Shown: in pieces, positions 15,023-22,565 of the stretch
Numbering within the stretch: the stretch's first letter is position 1
Layout: the number at the start of each line of letters is the position of its first letter
From: Candidatus Peregrinibacteria bacterium CG_4_9_14_0_2_um_filter_53_11
GTDB lineage: Bacteria; Patescibacteriota; Gracilibacteria; UBA1369; UM-FILTER-53-11
NCBI GenBank assembly: GCA_002788775.1
Contig: PFRX01000026.1
Coordinates: 1 to 32,549 of the forward strand
DNA: 32,549 bases
Direction: 5' to 3'
The notes under the pieces: model-generated
Seen by the model: the letters and a program-made list of their open reading frames with translations, nothing else
Database searches by the model: none
What the model was told of the DNA's origin: nothing
Position numbers and translations under genes: made by a program

Positions 15023-15028
15023 TAGTAT
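15023..15028 (+). promoter_or_regulatory. -10 element TAGTAT directly before smpB
   Basis: TAGTAT ends 6 nt before the ATG at 15035, matching the leaderless spacing seen at htpX and nadM. No clear -35. Confidence 0.5.
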
Positions 15029-15034
15029 CCAACC

Positions 15035-15511
15035 ATGTCTGCACCCGAAAAAGCCGACGGCCTCAAGGCCGCTGCCAAAAACAAGAAGGCCTACTTTGAC
15101 TACGAGATTCTCGAGAAGTTTGAGGCGGGTATTATTCTGACCGGCCCCGAGGTGAAGTCGATCCGCAAAGGTCTCGTTCAGCTTAAGGGAAGTTACGTTC
15201 AGGTCTTTAACGGACGCGCCTACATCGAGAAGATGCACATCTCTTACTACCCTCAGAGCAATAATCCCGACTATGACCCGCTCCGCAGCCGCGAGCTGCT
15301 CCTGCACAAAAAAGAGCTTGAGCTTCTTGCTGCACGCAGTGCGGAAAAGGGACTGACGCTCGTCCCTCTGGAAATTCTACTTAAAAAACATCTAATAAAA
15401 GTTATACTGGGCGTATGTCGAGGTAAGAAGCAGCATGACAAACGTTCGGTACTCAAAGACCGAGCCGTTGAGCGTGACATTCAATCAAGCCTCAAGAAAT
15501 TTAGCCGCTAG
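15035..15511 (+). CDS. smpB: SsrA-binding protein SmpB (158 aa)
   Basis: tmRNA partner in trans-translation, which rescues stalled ribosomes. Diagnostic segments are present: NKKAYFDYEILEKFEAGI, LTGPEVKSIRKGLVQL, GSYVQVFNGRAYI, the HISYYPQ strand, and a basic C-terminal tail (GKKQHDKRSVLKDRAVERDI). Length is normal. The tmRNA gene is not seen in the window. It heads a same-strand run with nadE starting 2 bp after its stop. Confidence 0.96.
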   Translation: MSAPEKADGLKAAAKNKKAYFDYEILEKFEAGIILTGPEVKSIRKGLVQLKGSYVQVFNGRAYIEKMHISYYPQSNNPDYDPLRSRELLLHKKELELLAARSAEKGLTLVPLEILLKKHLIKVILGVCRGKKQHDKRSVLKDRAVERDIQSSLKKFSR

Positions 15512-15513
15512 CC

Positions 15514-16635
15514 ATGAATCCGGCGGCCTCACTCACCCTTCACCACAGACCTATGTCACAGCAGAAAAACAACTCGGGCACGCAGAGCGGATCAGCAACG
15601 ATGGAAGACGTTACTCCCCCACCGGAACCCATGGAGGTAGTGCGGTCGGATGAAGAAGAAAACAGCTCGCAAGATTCAGCGGAAGCGGTAAAGGAGCAGG
15701 TCGAGGAGCCCAGCTTGGGACAGGTTGAGGAGGAAGAAGAGGCAGCTCGGGAAGATGCACAGATGGAAGAAGATGTTCTTGCGGCGATTGGAGAAGGCGA
15801 TGATCAGGAAGAAGCCGAAGATGCAGAAATAAGCGCAGAGGAAATGGCCGGAGACGACGACAGCCATGAGCCGAGCGAGGAGGAGATCAAGCTCGAGAAG
15901 ACGTATCGCTCCCTCGTGGAAGGGCTCAGGGCCTTTTGCCAGAAGAACAACTTTAAACGCGCGGTTATTGGTCTTTCGGGGGGTATCGACTCGTCACTGA
16001 CTCTAAAAATAGCCGTTGATGCTCTCGGTGGAGACAACGTGACGGGACTTATCATGCCCGAGCTCGGCGTTACCAGGCAGGAAAATATCGACCACGCCAA
16101 GATGCTCGCGGAGTTTTTTGGAGCCCGCTACCTCTACCAACCTATCAATACATTCGTCGGCGACTTTGGGCTAGCGCCATGGAAGCCGAGCCGGCTGGCA
16201 ACGATGAATACTAAGGCGAGGGTGCGCGCCGTTCTGCTCTACAGCTTCGCCAATACCGAGCACACGCTCGTTCTGGGAACCTCAAACAAGAGTGAGCTTC
16301 TCCTGGGCTACGGAACAAAGTACGGCGACCTTGCATCTGATATCGAGGTTATCGGCGCTCTCCTCAAGACTGAGATATTCGCCTTGGGCGAGTACGTGGG
16401 ACTCCCTCCCGAAATTGTAAAAAAAGCGCCCTCGGCGGAGCTCTCAGCCGGCCAGACTGATGAGGCGGAGATGGGCGCAAACTACTACGAGCTCGACAAA
16501 GTTTTGAGCAAGATTGAACTGGGCAAAGATGCCTGTGTTGCACACGGCCTTCCCATCGCACTTGTTCAACTGGTCTTCCGTCGCTACGAAGAGAATCTCC
16601 ACAAAAATACGATGCCCCCCATTATTGAGGTATAA
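15514..16635 (+). CDS. nadE: NAD+ synthetase NadE with acidic N-terminal extension (373 aa)
   Basis: ATP-dependent amidation of deamido-NAD to NAD+. The catalytic domain starts near residue 124. It has the PP-loop SGGIDSS (155-161), GTSNKSELLLGYGTKYGD (255-272) and SAELSAGQTDE (307-317), all typical of the ammonia-dependent form. There is no glutaminase domain. Residues 1-123 are unusual: a polar start, then a strongly acidic, Glu/Asp-rich, probably disordered stretch (about 45-123). The ATG at 15514 lies 2 bp after the smpB stop; later in-frame ATGs (residues 14, 30, 40, 84, 111) could shorten the extension. The stop TAA overlaps the TATAAT of the next gene. Confidence 0.93.
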   Translation: MNPAASLTLHHRPMSQQKNNSGTQSGSATMEDVTPPPEPMEVVRSDEEENSSQDSAEAVKEQVEEPSLGQVEEEEEAAREDAQMEEDVLAAIGEGDDQEEAEDAEISAEEMAGDDDSHEPSEEEIKLEKTYRSLVEGLRAFCQKNNFKRAVIGLSGGIDSSLTLKIAVDALGGDNVTGLIMPELGVTRQENIDHAKMLAEFFGARYLYQPINTFVGDFGLAPWKPSRLATMNTKARVRAVLLYSFANTEHTLVLGTSNKSELLLGYGTKYGDLASDIEVIGALLKTEIFALGEYVGLPPEIVKKAPSAELSAGQTDEAEMGANYYELDKVLSKIELGKDACVAHGLPIALVQLVFRRYEENLHKNTMPPIIEV

Positions 16636-16636
16636 T
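16631..16636 (+). promoter_or_regulatory. -10 element TATAAT overlapping the nadE stop
   Basis: Perfect TATAAT that includes the nadE TAA stop and ends 7 nt before the ATG at 16644. It implies a leaderless internal promoter for nadM and downstream genes. Confidence 0.6.
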
Positions 16637-16643
16637 AGCCGCG

Positions 16644-17183
16644 ATGATGGAGTCAGCTTTCCCCCAACTCCCCGGGCTGGTTATCGGTCGTTTTCAACCG
16701 GTTCATAAGGGGCACCTCGATGCCTTACGCCAGGCCTTCGAGCAGGAAGCACACCTGCTCATCGTTATTGGAAGTGCCGAAAACGACTACGAACTCGACA
16801 ACCCTTTTACCGCGAGCGAGCGCTACCAGATGCTCGCGGCGGCCCTTGCAACCACGCCCGAGTGGCAGGGGCGCTTTTCTATAGTTCCCATCCGGGACAT
16901 CAACAACCACAGCCTCTGGGTGGGGCACTTGGAGAACCTCCTCCCTCCCTTTGGCGTAGTCTACACGGGCTCTCCTATCGTCACCGAACTCTTCCTCCAA
17001 GATGGCAAACACGATATTCACGAGATCAAAAAAAATCTTGACCTCTCGGCAACGGGAGTGAGAGACAAGATCTTAAATGAGCAGGAGTGGGAGGAAGATA
17101 CTCCCGCCGGGGTTGCCGAACTTCTTAAAAAATGGAATGCTCAAAACAGAATCCAAACACTCAAAAAAAACGTCACAGACTAA
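16644..17183 (+). CDS. nadM: Nicotinamide-nucleotide adenylyltransferase, NadM type (179 aa)
   Basis: Joins NMN (or NaMN) and ATP to form NAD (or deamido-NAD). Nucleotidyltransferase motif GRFQPVHKGH (15-24) carries the HxGH-like site, and SATGVRDKI near the C-terminus is the ISxTxxR-type ATP-binding motif. The overall length and GRFQPxHxGH form match archaeal-type NadM more than bacterial NadD. Its position next to nadE completes the end of NAD synthesis. Two adjacent ATGs (16644, 16647) are possible starts. Confidence 0.92.
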   Translation: MMESAFPQLPGLVIGRFQPVHKGHLDALRQAFEQEAHLLIVIGSAENDYELDNPFTASERYQMLAAALATTPEWQGRFSIVPIRDINNHSLWVGHLENLLPPFGVVYTGSPIVTELFLQDGKHDIHEIKKNLDLSATGVRDKILNEQEWEEDTPAGVAELLKKWNAQNRIQTLKKNVTD

Positions 17184-17237
17184 AGCCTCTCTGCTCGCGA
17201 CCTCTTCATTCACCTTAAAAACTCACCTACCATCTGC

Positions 17238-18638
17238 ATGGACATCAATCCCCTCATCTTCCGCGCCTACGATATTCGCGGCATCGCACAACGTGACGAC
17301 GGGGGAACGCCCGATCTTACTCCCGAAACCATGTACCTCTTGGGCCGGGGAATCGGTAGCTACATGAAGAAGAACTACGGGCCCTCGATCGCCTGTGGAC
17401 GAGATAACCGTCTCTCCAGCGAGGAGCTTTTTGAGGCATTCGTTTCGGGGATGATCACAACCGGATGCACGGTAACCAGTATCGGCAAGGCCACCTCTCC
17501 CATGGCCTACTTTGCCGCCTGTAACTACGACTTCGACGGAGCTATTAACATCACGGCCAGCCACAATCCCAAAGACTACAACGGCGTAAAGATCGTTGCC
17601 AAAAATGCACACAGCGTCTGCGGCGATGAGCTGCAAGAGATCCTGAAACTTATTCAGGCTGAAGAGTTTGAGTCAGGCAAAGGTGAGTTATTCAACAAAG
17701 AGATTTTCGACGACTACCTGGCCTATGTAAAAAACGTCATTAAACCGGGCCGAAAGCTCAAAGTTGTCATCGATGCGGGAAACGGAATCACGGGAATCTT
17801 CGCGCCAAAGCTCTTCCGCACGTTGGGGCACGAGGTAGTGGAACTCTACTGCGAACTCGACGGAAACTTCCCCAACCATGAGGCTAATCCTGAGTCTGAG
17901 GCCAACCTTAAAGACCTTCAAAAACGTGTCCTGGAGGAGGGTGCCGACCTGGGAATCGGCTTTGATGGAGATGGTGACCGCGTAGGTGTTATCGACGAGA
18001 AGGGGCAGTTCCATCACGCCGACTACCTGCTCATCCCCTTGAGTAGAGCTCTCTTGGCCGAGGCGCCGGGGGCGAGTGTGATCTTCGACATTAAGTCCTC
18101 AAAAGTTGTTGAAGATGATATTCGCAAGCATGGCGGAAATCCGATCCGCTATAAAACCGGCCACTCATTTATCGAGACAAAGATGCGCGAGACGGGAGCC
18201 CTTCTTGCCGGAGAGACCAGCGGACACATCTTCTTTGCAAACCGCTGGTTTGGATTTGACGATGGCATGTATGCGGCGGCACGAATTGCCGAACTCGTCA
18301 GCCTGAGCGACAAACCGTTCTCGACCTTCTTTGACGACATCCCAAAAGTCCTGACGACACCCGAGTACAAACTCGCCTGCGCTGACCACCTGAAGTTCAA
18401 AGTCATCGAAGACCTGTCTCAGTACTTCACCAAACGCTACCCCTGCCTGACGATTGATGGGGTCTGGGTGGACTTTGGCAGCGGCTCATGGGGAGCCGTC
18501 CGTGCCTCAAATACCAGCCCTAACCTCACCCTCCGTTTCGAAGCAGAGACCCCCGAGCAGCTCGAACTCGTAAAAAAGACCATGCTCGACAAGCTCCGCG
18601 AGTACCCGGAGGTCAACTTCTCTAACTCAGAATTCTAG
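17238..18638 (+). CDS. manB: Phosphomannomutase/phosphoglucomutase (466 aa)
   Basis: Alpha-D-phosphohexomutase interconverting hexose 6- and 1-phosphates for sugar-nucleotide synthesis. All four signature loops are present: phosphoserine loop TASHNP (Ser108), metal loop DGDGDR (243-248), sugar loop GETSGH (325-330), and phosphate loop RASNTSPNL (422-430). The N-terminal FRAYDIRG motif is also present. Length is typical of PMM/PGM rather than GlmM or PNGM. Its TAG stop shares a base with the GTG of the glycosyltransferase gene, so the two are probably coupled and serve glycan assembly. Confidence 0.93.
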   Translation: MDINPLIFRAYDIRGIAQRDDGGTPDLTPETMYLLGRGIGSYMKKNYGPSIACGRDNRLSSEELFEAFVSGMITTGCTVTSIGKATSPMAYFAACNYDFDGAINITASHNPKDYNGVKIVAKNAHSVCGDELQEILKLIQAEEFESGKGELFNKEIFDDYLAYVKNVIKPGRKLKVVIDAGNGITGIFAPKLFRTLGHEVVELYCELDGNFPNHEANPESEANLKDLQKRVLEEGADLGIGFDGDGDRVGVIDEKGQFHHADYLLIPLSRALLAEAPGASVIFDIKSSKVVEDDIRKHGGNPIRYKTGHSFIETKMRETGALLAGETSGHIFFANRWFGFDDGMYAAARIAELVSLSDKPFSTFFDDIPKVLTTPEYKLACADHLKFKVIEDLSQYFTKRYPCLTIDGVWVDFGSGSWGAVRASNTSPNLTLRFEAETPEQLELVKKTMLDKLREYPEVNFSNSEF

Positions 18639-20227
18639 TGGATGAGCTTGCTCGAACACGCTGGTATCGCTTTCTGGAGATCCTGCCCGGACTCACCAGC
18701 TGGCTGATCCTCACGCTTCCCTTTATTGCTTCTTTTTGGTATCCACAGGCGGTCGCAATCTTCATCGTGATCTATGTCGTCATCTGGTTTTTGCGGGCTC
18801 TCAAGAGCAGCGCCTTTAGCCTGATCGCCTTCTTTCGATACAAACGACGAGAAGAACTGGACTGGAATCACCTACTCAGTTTTTTTAGCGACCGGCCGCC
18901 GACCGCTCAGACACCCTTTGAAAAAAAGACGGTCGAGGCTATTAAAGAGCTGAAAGCTAAGGACAACTTCAAGAAAGCCGATGAGCTCTACCACGTGGTC
19001 ATCATGCCGACCTACAAAGAAGAAAAAGAGGTGCTCGACTCCTCTCTCAAAGCCTTCACGGAGGTTGACTACCCACACGAACGAATCATCTTCGTCCTGG
19101 CCACTGAAGAGCGTGACCGAAAGCGTGCGGAGGAAAACGCGGCCTATATTGAAAAAAAATACGCTCATGTTTTTGGCCAGTTTCACGTCGTCATGCATCC
19201 GGCCGATATGCCCAACGAGATTCCGGCAAAAGGGGGAAACATTAGTTATGCGGGAGCCTACATCGCGGAAAAACTTCGCGATCAAGGAGTAGACTTCAGT
19301 AACGTAGTCGTCACGACTCTGGACGCGGACAACCGTCCTCATCCAAAGTATTTTTCAGTCCTTACCTACCACTACCTTATCGAGTCGGAGCGCAAAAAAC
19401 GGAGCTACCAGTCACTGGCCTTCTTCTATAACAATATCTGGGAGGTGCCCTTCATAAATCGCCTCGTCGCTCTGGCAAACAGCTTCTGGTTTTTAGCGGA
19501 GTCAGGCGAGTCTTACCGCCTTTTTAACGCAGCCGCCTACGCCCTCAGTCTCGACGCCCTTGAAGAGATGGACTACTGGTCGCGCCAAACAATCATCGAA
19601 GACCTCCACCAGTTCTGGCGAGCCTACTTCCACTTTAAGGGCAACCACAAGGTCATTCCCCTCTTTATCCCCGTCTACCAAGATGCCCTCGAAAACAAAA
19701 CCTACTTCACGAGCCTCCTTGGCCAGTATAAGCAGCTGCGGCGCTGGGCCTGGGGTGCGGCCGAGGTGGCCTATGGCGCAATGAAGTGGTGGAAGATGCG
19801 CAAGGAAGTTCCCTTTTGCAGGACCTTTATTCGCGTCTTTTACCTCTACTATGTTCAGGTTATGTGGGCGACGGGCCCGGTCATTCTCTTCTTTAATCAA
19901 TCTATTCCAACGATCACCAATCCCGGCTTCGCCAACTCACTCTTTGCCTATAACGTCCAGGCTGCACTCTCGGTAATATTCACAATCATGCTTATCGGTA
20001 TTGTCGTCTACCTCCTGATGACGCTCCTCTCACTGCCTCGCCCAACGGGACGATTCCGCCAGTGGAGGTTTGCCGGCTCGCTCTTGCAGTGGCTTCTTCT
20101 TCCCTTCGCAACAATAATCTACGGCTCGATTCCCGCTCTCGATGCCCAGACCCGCATAATGCTGGGCAAACGCCTCGGCTTCACCGTCACCGAAAAAATT
20201 CGCAAAATCAATACCGAGGAGGCCTAA
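18638..20227 (+). CDS. Membrane glycosyltransferase family 2 (529 aa)
   Basis: Processive-type GT2. Two N-terminal membrane helices (about 17-53) precede a catalytic domain beginning HVVIMPTYKEEKEV (119-132). It has DAD at 229-231, ED at 321-322 and QYKQLRRWAWG (363-373), a Q-x-x-R-W motif of cellulose-synthase-like enzymes. C-terminal helices lie near 395-425, 440-470 and 485-505. The polymer cannot be predicted. The GTG start overlaps the preceding TAG (TAGTG). Coupling to the phosphohexomutase suggests the latter feeds its sugar nucleotide. Confidence 0.9.
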   Translation: MDELARTRWYRFLEILPGLTSWLILTLPFIASFWYPQAVAIFIVIYVVIWFLRALKSSAFSLIAFFRYKRREELDWNHLLSFFSDRPPTAQTPFEKKTVEAIKELKAKDNFKKADELYHVVIMPTYKEEKEVLDSSLKAFTEVDYPHERIIFVLATEERDRKRAEENAAYIEKKYAHVFGQFHVVMHPADMPNEIPAKGGNISYAGAYIAEKLRDQGVDFSNVVVTTLDADNRPHPKYFSVLTYHYLIESERKKRSYQSLAFFYNNIWEVPFINRLVALANSFWFLAESGESYRLFNAAAYALSLDALEEMDYWSRQTIIEDLHQFWRAYFHFKGNHKVIPLFIPVYQDALENKTYFTSLLGQYKQLRRWAWGAAEVAYGAMKWWKMRKEVPFCRTFIRVFYLYYVQVMWATGPVILFFNQSIPTITNPGFANSLFAYNVQAALSVIFTIMLIGIVVYLLMTLLSLPRPTGRFRQWRFAGSLLQWLLLPFATIIYGSIPALDAQTRIMLGKRLGFTVTEKIRKINTEEA

Positions 20228-20266
20228 AAACATCAGCAGGAAGACCACCGCGTCCTTTCACGGAAC

Positions 20267-20294
20267 TTGCAAAATAGGGCGAAAGTGATAGCAT
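20267..20294 (+). promoter_or_regulatory. Possible promoter TTGCAA-16-TAGCAT
   Basis: -35 TTGCAA (20267-20272) and -10 TAGCAT (20289-20294), 16-bp spacer, upstream of the first secreted paralogue. Confidence 0.45.
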
Positions 20295-20329
20295 CAATAT
20301 CTTGGCTTTTACCAGTAACCAACTGAAGG

Positions 20330-21386
20330 ATGTTTAATCCCACTAAGACCGCTCGGAAATCTCTTGCCGGAGCCCTTATCGCACTTATGACTCTTGGAGT
20401 AGCCCCCACAGGAGTGGCCTTTTGGAGTGGCGCTATCAATCGAGCAGCGGGGACGGTAAAAATAATCGCCGACTACCGCGATGACATGATCAGCCCGACC
20501 TTCCCCGGCCATACAAGTGTGCTAGGGGCGTTCATCTTCAGTGTGGGATCAGAGAAACTCAACCTTACCAAGCTGGGCTTAACCATTAACAACAGCGCGG
20601 GGGAAGAAAATATTGCAACCACGGCTTGGCTTGTGGACGAGGCGGGGAGGCAGATCTCACGGTACGCTCAAGTCCGAAGCGACGGAAGGGTCACGCTCTT
20701 TGTTGACCGGGGGGGGCTTCCCGAAATACACGAAGAAGCGAGTATTCGTCTATGCGGATACAAGCCAACGCATACTCCGCAATCAAGATAGAAACACGCT
20801 GAGTGTGTCTATAACAGATGCACGATGGGCGCGATTTAATGAAGTTGCATCCGGCTATAATGTTACCCCAACGGCATCATCATGGCCTGTAACTACGCGC
20901 CCGGTCGAGTTTATCAGATCAGGATCAATAACTGCTGAACGTTCTCCTTCCCTTGCCAATCACAGAGTCCAGACGGGTGAGTTCACAACTGTTGCCGCAT
21001 TTGATATCACGGCACATGACGAGGGCGCGCTCTTGAACCGCATAAAGTTCAGATTCGCCGGAGTACGAGAGCTCGGAGACATTCGAGTTTATCTCGACGG
21101 CTACTCGATGTATAGTGCCTCACTTCCCAGCGGAGACCCAACTACGTATGAGTTTATTCTCAATAGTGGTGAGCAGCCACAACTCGGCCAAGGTGGACCC
21201 AACACACTTCGCATAGAGATGCGCCTTCCGGCGGAGGCTGCGCACCGCAATCTTGCACTCACAACAAGCATTGTTACAGCTGATACCTACAACGGCATCC
21301 AGGTATTAGGTTTTGAGTCAGGAGAGCTCATAACTCTGCCAGCTGCCCAACTGCCCATTCTGGGACAGACTGTTTGGGTGGACTAA
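20330..21386 (+). pseudogene. Secreted two-repeat beta protein, frameshifted in a G8 tract
   Basis: A signal peptide (about 1-30, ending VAPTGVAFW) leads to a beta-rich secreted protein paralogous to the gene at 21468. The first frame runs to 20791, but homology to the paralogue leaves it after VTLFVDRGG and continues in the next frame as GFPKYTKKRVFVYADTS to the stop at 21386. Removing one G from the run of eight at 20709-20716 joins the frames. The resulting VDRGGFPKYTKK aligns without gap to VRDFDLPRYTVKK of the paralogue. Shared later motifs include TDARWxRFNE, SGxNVTP and SWPxxT. Sequencing error, true inactivation or phase variation are all possible. Function unknown; surface location inferred. 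Confidence 0.85.
20709..20716 (+). repeat. Poly-G tract (G8) at the frameshift
   Basis: Eight consecutive G residues inside the coding region; seven would keep the gene open. Such tracts are classic slipped-strand sites. Confidence 0.9.
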
Positions 21387-21391
21387 TGGCA

Positions 21392-21419
21392 TTGCCAAAA
21401 TTGGATAGAATAGTATAGG
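21392..21419 (+). promoter_or_regulatory. Promoter TTGCCA-16-TATAGG
   Basis: -35 TTGCCA (21392-21397) and -10 TATAGG (21414-21419), 16-bp spacer; TATACT at 21446-21451 is an alternative -10. The second paralogue therefore has its own promoter. Confidence 0.5.
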
Positions 21420-21467
21420 ACTGATTCCTCCCTGTACTGGATCCATATACTCAATAACCTTTTTACC

Positions 21468-22502
21468 ATGCGAATCGGATTTTCTAACTCACTTAAACGG
21501 CTGGCCGCCTTTTCCACACTGGCGGTGACGCTCATCGGAACAACCGCACCGGCGATGGCGCGCTCTACCTATCTCGCTCAGGCGACCGGTAGTGTTAAGA
21601 TCTTCGTTGACCGCTCATCTCCAACCTCATCGGTTATTGCCGGAAGCAGGAATATGGTACTCGGCGTCTTTGGCCTGAGTGTGGGCTCACAGGCTCTCGA
21701 CCTAACAAAAGTTGGCATGCGCATCAGCGGCCTTCACCAGCGCGACGCGGCCGCCAACCTCTGGCTCGCTGATGAAGCGGGCAACCAGATCTCACAGTAC
21801 GTTGCCTCAACCAGTATCTCCGGAAATGTGACCTTTTTCGTGCGCGACTTCGACCTGCCTCGCTACACAGTAAAGAAACTCTACGTTCATGCTGACATCA
21901 GTCCAGCCAGTGCAGGAAACACACTGGGAGTCTCACTAACCGATGCACGCTGGGTTCGGTTCAACGAGAGTGTATCGGGTCTCAACGTAACACCGCGAGC
22001 AGCATCATGGCCGCTCTCTACACCACTGCGTTCAGTTATTGAACACGGGCAGATCTTTGCTGCAGCAAGTGCAGGCTTGCACAATGTTCTATTCACAGGC
22101 GAGCAGACGACGATCGCCTCCTACACACTCAGTGCCCAGGATGAAGACGTAGCAGTACGACGTATCGCACTTGGTATAAGCGGACTCAACGATCCCTCAC
22201 TCCTAAGCCGAATCCGCCTCCGCGTGAATGGTCAGTTGCTCGCAACAGGTGAGCTCAACGTGGCCAACAACGGCATCGAGTTACGCATTCCGGGAGAGGC
22301 TCTCGTGGTGAGAGTCGGAAGTCCACAAACTATAGTAGTAGAAGCATCCATCTCACCTCTTGCCACAGACCGCAACCTCACTCTCAGCACCTACTTGATG
22401 GGTCGCGATGGGGTCGAGGGAGTAGGAATGAGCTCGGGCAGCAACCTGACACTATCAAACATCGTCCTCCCCGTTCGAGGGCAGACGATGCTGATCGACT
22501 GA
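21468..22502 (+). CDS. Secreted two-repeat beta protein, intact paralogue (344 aa)
   Basis: Signal peptide residues 1-31 end APAMA-RS, a good signal-peptidase I site. The mature protein contains two diverged beta-sandwich units: about 40-90 (GSVKIFVDRSSPTSSVIAG, then VLGVFGLSVGSQALDLTKVG) and about 190-245 (FTGEQTTIASYTLSAQDEDVAVRRIALGISGL). Both show the strand pattern xxLxxFxLSxxxxxxxLxxxxxxISGL. No anchor or sorting motif is seen at the C-terminus (GQTMLID). It is a tandem duplicate of the preceding frameshifted gene. A surface-layer, adhesin or pilus-tip type role is possible; nothing in the sequence proves it. Confidence 0.8.
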   Translation: MRIGFSNSLKRLAAFSTLAVTLIGTTAPAMARSTYLAQATGSVKIFVDRSSPTSSVIAGSRNMVLGVFGLSVGSQALDLTKVGMRISGLHQRDAAANLWLADEAGNQISQYVASTSISGNVTFFVRDFDLPRYTVKKLYVHADISPASAGNTLGVSLTDARWVRFNESVSGLNVTPRAASWPLSTPLRSVIEHGQIFAAASAGLHNVLFTGEQTTIASYTLSAQDEDVAVRRIALGISGLNDPSLLSRIRLRVNGQLLATGELNVANNGIELRIPGEALVVRVGSPQTIVVEASISPLATDRNLTLSTYLMGRDGVEGVGMSSGSNLTLSNIVLPVRGQTMLID

Positions 22503-22565
22503 GCGGCACGCACAGTATGACCCTAAAAGGGCGACGGAACGACGGCTGGAAGGTATGCAGAAAGG

